A stretch of DNA of 64,000 nt, taken from Streptosporangium saharense. GTDB lineage: Bacteria; Actinomycetota; Actinomycetes; Streptosporangiales; Streptosporangiaceae. Under the pieces are notes generated by a model that saw nothing but the letters and a program-made list of their open reading frames with translations, was not told where the DNA came from and did not search any database. Positions 25,176 through 33,443 of this stretch are shown in pieces. The DNA lies in contig NZ_JACHJP010000006.1 of the NCBI RefSeq assembly GCF_014203715.1, forward strand, positions 186,001 to 250,000, given 5' to 3'. Made by a program: the position numbers and the translations under genes. Numbering within the stretch: the stretch's first letter is position 1; the number at the start of each line of letters is the position of its first letter.

Positions 25176-26372
25176 ATGACCGCCGTCAGGACCGAGGCGA
25201 CGTCCTCCGAACGGCGTGGCCGTCCCCTCGCGAGGCGGCGGCTGCCGAGACTGCTGGTCGCGGGGCTGTTCTTCTTCGGGCCCGCGCTGGCCTTCGCCCT
25301 GGGGGAGCGGGCCGTGGAGATCGAGAACAGGAAGCTGCCCGAGTTCCCCTCGCTGTCGAAGGGCTGGGACTTCATCCCCGAGACCGAGTCATGGGCCGTG
25401 GCGCACCTGCCGCTGCGGCAGCACGCCGTACGCGGAAACGTCACCCTGTCCGAGGGGGTGTTCGGCCAGCCGCCGTCGTACAACACCGGTAGGAAACCGA
25501 CCTATCCCCACGTCGTCGAGGGCCGTGACGGCTGGCTCTACTTCGGCGACGACGTGATCGAGGCGTGCGGGCCGCGCTGGAGCGTCGCCGAGACCCTGGA
25601 GCGGACCCGCAGACTGGCCGAGACCGTACGGAGGTCGGGCAGGAGGTTCGTCCTCACCGTCGCCCCCGACAAGACCACGGCCCACCCCGACGAGCTCCCC
25701 GGGCGCTTCCTCGGCCAACGGTGCCTGGAAAGGCGCAAACAGGAGTTCTGGACGGCACTCCAGCGGGCCGACCTGCCCGGATACGTGGACCTGCGGGGCC
25801 CGCTCGAACGGCTGCGCCGGGAGACCGGCGCGCCGACCTACTGGCGGACCGACAGCCACTGGAACGAGCGCTCTTGCGGACTGTACGGCGCGACCCTGGC
25901 ACGGGCGCTCGATCCGAAGCTGGAGCGCGGGACCCGCCTGGTGCGGATCGGGCAGGCACCGAGGGTCGGTGACCTGGGGCCGATGCTGGGCACGCCACGC
26001 GAGGAGACCATCGACCGATGGTCCCTGGTCAGGCAGGGGGTACGGCGCACCGGACAGGACGACACCCAGCTTCCCACCTCGTTCACCACCGCGAACGCCT
26101 CCACCGGGGCGCCGCTCTACAAACCCAGGACTCTCCTCGTGGGTGACTCGTTCACCCGTAACTCGCTGCCGTGGGTCACGCCGTACTTCGCGGACCTGAC
26201 CTATCTGCGCAGCGACGCCTCCGCCAAGGCGGGGCCCGAGTACGTCGCGGAGAAGGTCGCCGGGAGCGAGACCGTGGTGTTCGAGATGGTCGAGCGCTAC
26301 TTCGTCGGCGGGCACGGGGAGATGCTGGAGGAGGAGACCCTCGCCGCGATCGAGAGGGCGCTGCGGAGTTAG
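25176..26372 (+). CDS. AlgX/AlgJ-like SGNH O-acetyltransferase, membrane-anchored
   Basis: A 398-residue protein with a cytoplasmic basic N-terminus, one hydrophobic anchor (about residues 25-45) and an extracytoplasmic catalytic domain. The Asp/His motif lies in WRTDSHWNERS and the Ser motif in LLVGDSFTRN, matching the AlgJ/AlgX SGNH-like active site. It would take acetyl groups from the MBOAT partner and place them on a polysaccharide. The genes are 13 bases apart, so they are one operon. Confidence 0.9.
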   Translation: MTAVRTEATSSERRGRPLARRRLPRLLVAGLFFFGPALAFALGERAVEIENRKLPEFPSLSKGWDFIPETESWAVAHLPLRQHAVRGNVTLSEGVFGQPPSYNTGRKPTYPHVVEGRDGWLYFGDDVIEACGPRWSVAETLERTRRLAETVRRSGRRFVLTVAPDKTTAHPDELPGRFLGQRCLERRKQEFWTALQRADLPGYVDLRGPLERLRRETGAPTYWRTDSHWNERSCGLYGATLARALDPKLERGTRLVRIGQAPRVGDLGPMLGTPREETIDRWSLVRQGVRRTGQDDTQLPTSFTTANASTGAPLYKPRTLLVGDSFTRNSLPWVTPYFADLTYLRSDASAKAGPEYVAEKVAGSETVVFEMVERYFVGGHGEMLEEETLAAIERALRS

Positions 26373-26402
26373 GGACGTCCGGGGGTGTCCCATACTGGAG
26401 TG

Positions 26403-26597
26403 ATGCGCCTGTCGGAGTTTTGGAGCCGGATGAACACGCACTTCGGTGCCGGATACGCCGAGTCGTGGGCCCAGGACTACGTCATCGCGGCCCTGGGCGG
26501 CAGGACCGTCAACCAGGCGCTGGCCGACGGTGTCGCGGCCAAGGAGGTCTGGCGGGCCGTGTGCGTCACCGCCGACGTCGCCGCACGGCTGCGTTGA
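26403..26597 (+). CDS. DUF3046 protein
   Basis: A 64-residue acidic protein matching DUF3046 (Pfam PF11248) almost end to end: MRLSEFW at the start, a central SWAQDYVIAALGGRTVNQAL and a VWRAVC near the end. The function is unknown. In Mycobacterium tuberculosis the family member Rv2738c lies next to recA. Here recA is 13.4 kb downstream, which marks the intervening region as a probable insertion. The ATG at 26403 follows GGAG closely, and a CATACT element upstream could allow near-leaderless translation. Confidence 0.9.
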   Translation: MRLSEFWSRMNTHFGAGYAESWAQDYVIAALGGRTVNQALADGVAAKEVWRAVCVTADVAARLR

Positions 26598-27171
26598 ACA
26601 ACCCTCGACGCCACGGCCCCCGGCGCGAAATGTCGAACGATATGGTCATCCCTTTCCTGGGGCCGATCTTGAACGCCCGCGCCCGGGGGACTTGCCCTCC
26701 TTTCCCCGATGCGGCGTTCAGCAGGGTAAACCCGCAAGTCATGTGTCATGCCCTACTCATCGGCGGCGGCCTGTTCCGTTGAGTCCTGTCGGATTCCGTA
26801 TGGTTCGATACGTTGATCGACTTTTCCCGTAAGGCCGCCACCTGGCCGAATATCGTTCCGGTCGCAAATAGCGAGGGTTAAGTCACAAAAATTGGTAGAT
26901 ACATTGCGATCGCGCTGTTGTATACCCGAGGTATGAGTATCCGGATAGTGGGGGTCTGTCCGCTGTGTCTCTTGTCGACCGCGAGCCGACCCACCCCATG
27001 ACCCCTGGTTCGCTCGTCAGGGACGGGCCCACCAGGAGGACGGCCCGTCCGGCCCCCGCCGGCGGCGGCCGTACCCCATGCTCTGGAACGTCCGTGACCT
27101 CCCGCCGTGTCCCCGGGCGCGCGGGAAAAGAGCCGCCGAAACCGCGATTTCCCAGGCCAGATACGGTGACG
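26598..27171. other. Geneless 574-base region with palindromes before the LuxR gene
   Basis: No convincing gene was seen; an in-frame extension of the LuxR gene to 26965 is Pro/Arg-rich and lacks a ribosome site. The part 26870-26950 is AT-richer and holds ATACC-CGA-GGTAT (26922-26934) and the perfect palindrome TATCCGGATA (26938-26947), a likely promoter/operator zone for the cluster regulator. Confidence 0.5.
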
Positions 27172-27900
27172 ATGAAGAATGCCACCCCGAAGAAAACGGT
27201 CCTTCTGGCCGAGAGCCGCACGCTTCTCCGGATCGGACTGAGGGAGATCCTCGACGAGACCGGAGACATGGCGGTGACCGGTGAGACGACCGACTCGGCG
27301 GACACCATCCGCAGCATCCGCGACCTGTGCCCCGAGGTCGTCGTGATGGGACCGCTCAGCGACTGCGCCGACTCCCTTGAGGCGGCCAGGAAGATCGCGG
27401 CCGAGCTGCCCGGCGAGGCCCCCCGCTTCCTCGCGCTCGTCGACGTCTGGGACGCCCGCTCCCTCGACGTGGCCGAACCGGAGGTCGGGGGGCTGCTGTT
27501 CACCAACGCCTCCGCCGAGGAACTGCGCGCCGCGATCAGGATGCTGTCGGCCGGATACTCCCTCCTCGCCCCCGAGGCGTGCCAGCGGGCCGTCAGGACC
27601 GTGGCGGCCGGGTCGCCGCGGACGCCGCCGGTCGCCGACATGACGAACAGGGAACTGGACGTGCTGCGCCTGCTGGCCCGCGGCTACACCAACGCGGAGA
27701 TCTCCAGGGACCTGTCACTCAGCGAGAGCACCGTCAAGTCCCACGTCCAGAACGTGCTGCACAAGAAGCATCTGCGCAATCGTGCGGGAGCGGTGATCTA
27801 CGCCTACGAGACGGGCCTGATGAAGGTGGGGGAGAACCCCGCCCACCTGTCCCGCAGGAGGTATCCACAGGAGGAACGCAGCCGGGCGGCCAACGCGTAA
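27172..27900 (+). CDS. Orphan NarL/LuxR-type regulator with degenerate receiver
   Basis: A 242-residue protein with a receiver-like N-terminal domain (about residues 8-125) and a LuxR HTH at the C-terminus (TNRELDVLRLLARGYTNAEI...STVKSHVQNVLHK). The receiver lacks its chemistry. The acidic pair reads ES (LLAESRTLLRIGL), the phospho-Asp position is Gly (VVVMGPL), and the usual Lys near the end is Thr (GGLLFTNAS). No histidine kinase is nearby. Such aspartate-less regulators (RedZ and JadR1 are known cases) act without phosphorylation and can sense pathway products. It is likely the cluster regulator. ATG 27172 was chosen; a GTG lies six bases earlier. Confidence 0.85.
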   Translation: MKNATPKKTVLLAESRTLLRIGLREILDETGDMAVTGETTDSADTIRSIRDLCPEVVVMGPLSDCADSLEAARKIAAELPGEAPRFLALVDVWDARSLDVAEPEVGGLLFTNASAEELRAAIRMLSAGYSLLAPEACQRAVRTVAAGSPRTPPVADMTNRELDVLRLLARGYTNAEISRDLSLSESTVKSHVQNVLHKKHLRNRAGAVIYAYETGLMKVGENPAHLSRRRYPQEERSRAANA

Positions 27901-27971
27901 CGGGAGGTCAGTCCACTTGTCCGCCCATTGGCACTTCCACAAGATCGCCGTGCTTGCCACGATGGCACTCC

Positions 27972-28898
27972 GTGACGTTCATACGAGACAAGGCCGACAG
28001 GCGGCGCGGCATGATCGGCGCCGCGACCGCGATGTTCTGCGTCGGCACGCTGACGGGGGTCTCTCCTGCGCTTCACGGCTACCCGGTGTACGGCGGGCAG
28101 GCGGTGCGCTACGCCGTCGGCGCGGTCCTGCTGTTCGCCGTCGCGAGGGCCAGGCGGCTGCCGCCGGTCAGGCTGAACCGCCGCGAGATCCTCCTCGTCG
28201 CGCTCCTGGCCCTGGTCGGGCTCGCGGCGTTCAACGTGTTCATCGTCGAGTCGACCCGCTACGCCGACCCGGCGATGGTCGGCACGATCGTGGCCACCGT
28301 CCCCATCGTCTTCGCGGTGGCGACGCCGCTCATGGAGGGCAGGAGACCGACCCCGCACGTCGTGGTCGCGGCGGTCGTGGTCGCCACCGGGGCGGCTGTC
28401 ACCATCGGCCTCGGCGGCGCGACGCTCGTCGGGGTGCTGCTCGCGCTGGGAGCGCTCGGCGGGGAGGTCGGCTTCTCGCTGCTGGCGATCCCGCTGCTGC
28501 CGAAGCTCGGCGCCATCAGGGTCGCCGCCTACTCGGCCGCCGCCGCCGTGCCGCTGCTGCTGGTCGCCGGGGCCGTCGTGGACGGGCCACGGATGCTGCG
28601 GATGCCCACGGCCTCCGAGGCCGCGGCGCTGGCCTACCTCGCCGTGGTCGTGACCGCCTTCGCGTTCTTCTGCTGGTACGACGCGCTGCCCCGCCTCGGC
28701 GCCGAGCGGGCGGGCCTGTTCTCCGGCTTCCTGCCGCTGGGCACCATCGTCGCCGCCGTCGTCCTGGGCACGGGCCACCCCGGCTGGCCGGAGTTCGCCG
28801 GGGCCGCCCTGGTCGTCGTGGGCCTGCTGGTCGGGCTACAGCCGGCGGGCCCCTCCGTCCCGCTGACGGGCCGTCAGACGGCCGAGCAGCGAGAGTAG
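27972..28898 (+). CDS. EamA/DMT-family transporter
   Basis: A 308-residue protein with ten hydrophobic segments in two EamA repeats (each about five helices), as in RhtA/YddG-type exporters of amino acids and metabolites. It starts at GTG 27972, with ATG 28011 as an alternative; the ribosome site is weak. It follows the LuxR gene by 71 bases in the same direction. Its 3' end overlaps the convergent antiporter gene by 63 bases, so both transcripts can form antisense RNA. Within this locus it is a candidate exporter of an amino-acid-like product (inference). Confidence 0.85.
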   Translation: MTFIRDKADRRRGMIGAATAMFCVGTLTGVSPALHGYPVYGGQAVRYAVGAVLLFAVARARRLPPVRLNRREILLVALLALVGLAAFNVFIVESTRYADPAMVGTIVATVPIVFAVATPLMEGRRPTPHVVVAAVVVATGAAVTIGLGGATLVGVLLALGALGGEVGFSLLAIPLLPKLGAIRVAAYSAAAAVPLLLVAGAVVDGPRMLRMPTASEAAALAYLAVVVTAFAFFCWYDALPRLGAERAGLFSGFLPLGTIVAAVVLGTGHPGWPEFAGAALVVVGLLVGLQPAGPSVPLTGRQTAEQRE

Positions 28899-30263
28899 CG
28901 GGGCCGTCGCCGCGGTCGTCACCAGCGCCATGGCGACCAGCACCACGAACAACCGCTCGCTGAGCAGCCCCAGGGCGAGACCGAGGTTGAGCACGACCAG
29001 CTCCGTCAGCCCCCTGGCGTTGAGCAGCACGCCAAGAGAGGCGGAGTCCGGCCAGCTCAACCCGGTCGAACGGGCCATCAGCATCGGGCCCGCCAGCTTG
29101 CCCAGCATCGCGACCGCCACGACGAGCGCGGTGACGCCCACCAGCGAGGCGTCGAACCCGCTGCGCCAGACGTCGGTGCGCAGCCCCGTGCCAACGAAGA
29201 AGAACGGCAGCAGCAGAAGGCCGGAGACGGAGTTGATCCGCTCGGTCAGCCGGGTGAGGGACCCCGCCGGGCAGCACAGGCCGTACAGGAACGCGCCGAA
29301 GATCGCGTGGATCCCGATCGCCGACGTCACCGCGGAGGAGGCGAGCAGACCCGCCAGCAGCACCAGCAGGCGGATCTCCGCACGGCCTTCGAGCGCGGTG
29401 AGGACCCTGGCCAGCCAGGGCCGGACCAGCCAGGTCATCGCGACGCCGTACACGATCACCAGCGTCACGGTGAGCACCGCCCTGGCCGGGGTGTCCCGGC
29501 CGGCCACCGCGGTCATCGCGGCGATCAGGCACCAGGCGACCACGTCGGCGATGGCCGCGCACAGCATGCTCAGCCGCCCCAGCGGGGTGCGGAACATGTT
29601 CCGCTCGACCAGGATGCGGGCGAGCACCGGGAAGGCCGTGATCGACAGGGCGGAGCCGAGGAACATCGCGAAGACCACCGGGCTGGCCTGCGGACCCGCC
29701 CAGTCGCGGTAGAGCAGGCTCGCCAGGAGCGCGCCGCCGAGGAAGGGACCCGCGATGCCCGCGTGGGCGATCGTCACGGCGGCCCCGCCCTGCCCGCGGA
29801 AGGAGGTCTGCTTCGTCTCCTGGCCGACCACGAACATCAGGGCGATCAGCCCCAGGTCGGCCAGTCCCTGCAGGACGGGACGCACCTCCGTGGGGAAGAG
29901 CCAGGCGCTCGCGCCGGGCAGGAGCGCGCCGAGCACCGAGGGGCCGAGGCAGAGCCCGGCGAAGATCTCCCCGACGACGGGCGGCTGCCCCACGCTCCTG
30001 GCCAGCCGCCCGAAGAGCCTGGCGGCCAGGATGACCACGGCTATCGCGGCGAACAACTGGACGCTGTGGTCGAGGGGACCCGACCCCGGGGGCGTCCGCG
30101 CGGAATCGGTGGAGGTCCCCAGCATCACCAGCAGACCGAGGGCCGCCAGCGCGGGCAGGACCGCGGTCAGGACATAGGTGAGGGTGCCCTTCCCGCGACG
30201 CGGGGTCTGGGACCCGGACGGGCGGGGATCGAGGTCGACCGTGCCCGTGGGAGTCGGCGTCAT
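28836..30263 (-). CDS. CPA2-type cation/proton antiporter
   Basis: A 475-residue membrane protein of the Na+(K+)/H+ exchanger family. After an N-terminal cytoplasmic tail of about 28 residues come about 13 hydrophobic segments, with QPPVVGEIFAGLCLGPS and a charged membrane pair around FVVGQETKQ. Related proteins occur in many secondary-metabolite clusters as putative exporters or self-protection. The ATG overlaps the stop of the adenylation gene by four bases, so it is co-translated with the pyrrole-forming enzymes, which is good evidence that it belongs to the pathway. Confidence 0.9.
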   Translation of the reverse strand: MTPTPTGTVDLDPRPSGSQTPRRGKGTLTYVLTAVLPALAALGLLVMLGTSTDSARTPPGSGPLDHSVQLFAAIAVVILAARLFGRLARSVGQPPVVGEIFAGLCLGPSVLGALLPGASAWLFPTEVRPVLQGLADLGLIALMFVVGQETKQTSFRGQGGAAVTIAHAGIAGPFLGGALLASLLYRDWAGPQASPVVFAMFLGSALSITAFPVLARILVERNMFRTPLGRLSMLCAAIADVVAWCLIAAMTAVAGRDTPARAVLTVTLVIVYGVAMTWLVRPWLARVLTALEGRAEIRLLVLLAGLLASSAVTSAIGIHAIFGAFLYGLCCPAGSLTRLTERINSVSGLLLLPFFFVGTGLRTDVWRSGFDASLVGVTALVVAVAMLGKLAGPMLMARSTGLSWPDSASLGVLLNARGLTELVVLNLGLALGLLSERLFVVLVAMALVTTAATAPLLSLLGRLTARQRDGGARRL

Positions 30264-31717
30264 CGTGCCTCCGCGGCGAGCAGGCGACGGTGGACCTTGC
30301 CGTTCGGCGTCCTGGGCAGCTCCTCGACGTGCCGGACGGCATCGACGATCATGTGCCGGGGCAGTACGGCGGCGCAGTGGCGCTTGATCTCCAGCAGGTT
30401 CGGGCGCTCGGTCCCCGAGGGCACCAGATAGGCGACGAGCCTGGCGTCGATCCCGCTGCCGGTCACCACGACGGCCGCGTCGCCGACGGCGGGATGGGCC
30501 TGCAGCGCCGCCTCGATCTCCCCGATCTCGACCCGGTACCCCCGGATCTTGACCTGTCCGTCACTCCTGCCGAGGAAGTCGTACTCGCCGTCCTCCCGCA
30601 GCACCACCCGGTCTCCCGTCGCGTACGGCCCGGCCTGCGGTGGGGCGCCCCAGTAGCCCAGCATCACCGTCGGCCCCTCGACGACCAGTTCCCCCTCCTC
30701 GCCGGGACCGGCAACGCCCCCGTCCTGCCTGACGGCCCACACCCGGTCGCCGGAGCAGGCCCGCCCGATCGGCACCGGCAGCGTCTGGTCCTTGGGAACC
30801 TCACCGACCTCGTGGAAGGTGCACACGTTGGTCTCCGTCGGGCCGTACAGATTGAGCATGCGCACCCCGGCCAGGTGCTCGCGCAGCCCGCGCAGATGCG
30901 TCACGGGGTACGGCTCGCCCGCGAACAGCAGCGCGCGCAGCGCGGTCGGGCGCGTGTCGAGCAGCCCGCCGTCACGGGCCATCAGGATCAGCGCCGAGGG
31001 TACCGAGTACCACACGGTGATCCGGCGGCCGAGCAGGAACTCGACCAGCAGGCGCGGCGCGTAGGCCGTCTCCTGCGGGATCAGGTGCACCGAGGCCCCC
31101 GCGTGGAAGGCGACGTACAGGTCGAGCACCGACAGGTCGAAGTGGAAGGGGGCGTGGTTGGCGAACCGGTCGCCGGGGACGGCCTCCAGCTCGGCGGCGG
31201 CCCAGCCGACGAAGGCCAGCGCGTTGCGGTGCGACAGGCAGACCCCCTTCGGCACGCCGGTCGAGCCCGAGGTGTAGAGGATGTAGGCCAGGTCGTCGGC
31301 CGTCCCCTCCGGCTCGGGCAGCGGCGGTGGCGTCCCCTCGGGCCCCGGACCGGGCGCGGGCACCTCGACGCCGTTGAGTTCGAGCGTCCGCAGCCGCTCG
31401 GGCGTGGTGACCACGGCACGCGGCGCGCAGTCACGCACGAGGTGCACGGCCCGCTCGACCGGGCTGAGCGGGTCGACGGGCACGTAGGCGGCCCCAAGGC
31501 GCAGCACCGCCTGGGTCGCGACCACGGCCCGCGCCGACTTGTCGAGCCAGAGCGCCACCCGGTCGCCCCGCCGTACACCGGTCGCGGCCAGCGCGTGGGC
31601 CAGGCGGTCCGCCTCGGCGTCCAGCTCGCCGTAGGTCAGGGAGGCGTCGGGCCCGGCGACGGCGAGCGCGGTGGGGTCGCGGCGGGCGCTCTCACGGACG
31701 AGTTCGTGCAGTCTCAC
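30260..31717 (-). CDS. Proline-type adenylation enzyme (PltF-like prolyl-AMP ligase)
   Basis: A free-standing 485-residue adenylation domain. Core motifs: A3 TSGSTGVPKG at 149-158, A4 FHFDLS at 191-196, A5 LYGPTETNVCTFHEV from 290, A8 GQVKIRGYRVEIGEIE, and A10 LPRTPNGKVHRR near the end with the catalytic Lys. The A5 block followed by NVCT is the wording seen in PltF/CloN4/RedM-type enzymes, which load L-proline onto a discrete PCP. Flanking dehydrogenase, PCP and halogenase genes support proline as substrate. It overlaps the genes on both sides by four bases (ATGA-type junctions). Confidence 0.88.
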   Translation of the reverse strand: MRLHELVRESARRDPTALAVAGPDASLTYGELDAEADRLAHALAATGVRRGDRVALWLDKSARAVVATQAVLRLGAAYVPVDPLSPVERAVHLVRDCAPRAVVTTPERLRTLELNGVEVPAPGPGPEGTPPPLPEPEGTADDLAYILYTSGSTGVPKGVCLSHRNALAFVGWAAAELEAVPGDRFANHAPFHFDLSVLDLYVAFHAGASVHLIPQETAYAPRLLVEFLLGRRITVWYSVPSALILMARDGGLLDTRPTALRALLFAGEPYPVTHLRGLREHLAGVRMLNLYGPTETNVCTFHEVGEVPKDQTLPVPIGRACSGDRVWAVRQDGGVAGPGEEGELVVEGPTVMLGYWGAPPQAGPYATGDRVVLREDGEYDFLGRSDGQVKIRGYRVEIGEIEAALQAHPAVGDAAVVVTGSGIDARLVAYLVPSGTERPNLLEIKRHCAAVLPRHMIVDAVRHVEELPRTPNGKVHRRLLAAEAR

Positions 31718-32841
31718 AGCCCCAGCTCCTTGACGATCTGTTCGAGCTGGATCTCCGAGGTGCCGGAGAAGACGGTCGAGGGCAGCGCGTCCCGCAGCGC
31801 GCGCTCCACCCCCGCCGCACCGCGGATGCCCGCCCCGCCGAAGATCTGCACGGCGTCGAGACCGGCCCGCACCGCGCCCTCGCTGACCGCCAGCTTGGCC
31901 ATCGCGACGTCGAGCACGGCCCGCTCACCCCGGTCGAGCCGCCAGCAGGCCCGCCACAGCAGCAGCCGCGCCGCCTCAAGGCGCAGCCGCAGCCGCGCGA
32001 CGCGGTGGGAGACCGCCTGGTTGTCCGAGATGCGGCGGCCGAACTGCCTGCGTTCCCCGGCGTGCTCGACCACCGCGTCCAGCAGCCGTTCCGTCAGGCC
32101 CACGTATCCGGCGAACAGGCAGGTGCGCTCCCAGCGCATCGACGACTGGAAGATCGCCGCCCCCTGCCCCCGCACGCCGAGCATGGCGCTCGCCGGCACC
32201 CGGCACCCGTCGAAGGTGACCTCCGCCGCAGGGACGCTCTCCAGCCCCACCTTGCGGAACGGCTCGCCGACGGTCAGTCCCGGCGTACGGCGCGACACGG
32301 CGAAGGCGCTCACCCCCATGTGCCCGAAGGCCGGGTCGGTCGAGGCGTAGACCGTGAAGACGTCCGCGATCGGCGCGTTGCTCACGAAGGACTTGACCCC
32401 GGTGATGACGTAGTCGTCGCCGTCGGCGACCGCGCGCGTCGTCATCGCGGTGACGTCGGAGCCCGCCCCCTCCTCGGTGATCGCGTTGGCGCCGACGAGG
32501 TCGCCGGAGCACAGCCCGGGGAGCGTCGCCGCCCGCAGCTCCTCGCGGCCGTGCTCGGCGACGGGCATCGCGCAGGCGAAAAGGTGCGCCATGGTGGCGA
32601 AGACCAGCCCCATGTCCTGGCAGCCCCTGCCGAAGGCCTCGACGGTCAGCGCCGTGTCCAGGAAGCCGAGTCCGCCGCCGCCGTACTCCACGGGCACGGA
32701 CAGGCCCGTCAGCCCGAGCGCCGCGCACCGCCCCCAGTCCTCACGGGTGAGGAACCCGTTCTCGGTCACCGGCCATGTACGTGTCTTTTCCCGGACCAGC
32801 TCGTATCGCTCCCGCTGGTCGGGATCCCAGGCGAAATCCAC
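31714..32841 (-). CDS. L-prolyl-S-PCP dehydrogenase (PltE-like acyl-CoA dehydrogenase fold)
   Basis: A 375-residue flavoprotein of the acyl-CoA dehydrogenase family. The FAD-binding ITEEGAGSDVTAM block lies near residue 120, and the catalytic-base region SSMRWERT is near residue 235. The FAD-contact segment QIFGGAGIRG and the C-terminal VFSGTSEIQ complete the family pattern. Beside a proline ligase and PltL-like PCP it should oxidise prolyl-S-PCP by four electrons to pyrrolyl-2-carboxyl-S-PCP, as PltE, RedW and CloN3 do. It is the first gene of the leftward operon and starts at an ATG in the divergent control region. Confidence 0.88.
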   Translation of the reverse strand: MDFAWDPDQRERYELVREKTRTWPVTENGFLTREDWGRCAALGLTGLSVPVEYGGGGLGFLDTALTVEAFGRGCQDMGLVFATMAHLFACAMPVAEHGREELRAATLPGLCSGDLVGANAITEEGAGSDVTAMTTRAVADGDDYVITGVKSFVSNAPIADVFTVYASTDPAFGHMGVSAFAVSRRTPGLTVGEPFRKVGLESVPAAEVTFDGCRVPASAMLGVRGQGAAIFQSSMRWERTCLFAGYVGLTERLLDAVVEHAGERRQFGRRISDNQAVSHRVARLRLRLEAARLLLWRACWRLDRGERAVLDVAMAKLAVSEGAVRAGLDAVQIFGGAGIRGAAGVERALRDALPSTVFSGTSEIQLEQIVKELGL

Positions 32842-33132
32842 TCTCGGAAGCTTAGGATCGGCCGCTTTCGGCTGTCCTCATCATTCCAGCGGAAGCCGTA
32901 CTCAACCCTTCTGTCCCGGAAACCGGGAAACGTGGGGAGGCTCGTCCTTTCCACCCCCTACGAAAGGAGGAGAAACCCTGTCCCCCGGAGGGCTCGCGGA
33001 GGGTGAAGTTCAATATTTGTCAGGAGGACAGTCAGAGCGCCGCTTCGTAGTCTCGTGCCGGTGGTCGTGCCCAGATCCACGGCCACGGCGGCGTGACCGC
33101 CCGATGGGTCACCCACGAGACGGGAGCTGCTA
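32842..33132. promoter_or_regulatory. Divergent promoter region of the pyrrole cluster
   Basis: This 291-base gap separates the leftward dehydrogenase operon from the rightward PCP operon. It contains a symmetric element TCCCGG-AAA-CCGGGA at 32914-32928 and an AT-rich CAATATTTG at about 33011-33019 that could serve the rightward promoter. A single regulator could control both arms from here. Confidence 0.6.
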
Positions 33133-33387
33133 ATGAACGGTTCGGAGGTCTCCGACGTACTCCGCAAATACCTGCAGGAAAGAATCCTTGACACCTCGGA
33201 CGTGGAGATCGAGCCGGAGACCCCGTTGCTCGAATGGGGAATTCTCAATTCGCTCACGACCACCCGGCTCGTCGGATTCATCAGGGAACAGTACGGGATC
33301 GAGATCCCCATGGAGGAGATGGTCGGCGGGAACTTCAAGGACCTGCGGAGCATCAGCGCCCTCGTCGTACGGCTCGGCGGCGAGTGA
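33133..33387 (+). CDS. Discrete peptidyl carrier protein (PltL-like)
   Basis: An 84-residue acidic carrier protein. The phosphopantetheine site is Ser40 in TPLLEWGILNSL, a wording essentially shared with PltL of pyoluteorin biosynthesis and unlike general fatty-acid ACPs (DSL). It would carry proline, then pyrrole-2-carboxylate, then the halogenated pyrrole as thioesters. It is the first gene of the rightward operon; the halogenase begins 56 bases later. A dedicated phosphopantetheinyl transferase is not in the window. Confidence 0.92.
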   Translation: MNGSEVSDVLRKYLQERILDTSDVEIEPETPLLEWGILNSLTTTRLVGFIREQYGIEIPMEEMVGGNFKDLRSISALVVRLGGE

Positions 33388-33443
33388 GCGAGTGAACGTG
33401 TACCGGTGTGCCCGTGAACGTGTCCACGAGGGGAAGGCCAATC

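Noticed and set aside
30260-31717. Adenylation enzyme as an aryl acid (benzoate or salicylate) ligase
   Set aside because: The NVCT wording after A5 and the neighbouring prolyl dehydrogenase and PltL-like PCP fit a proline-type ligase better.
32842-33132. Small gene in the divergent cluster gap
   Set aside because: No frame has acceptable composition together with a ribosome site; the gap is better explained as a two-way promoter.
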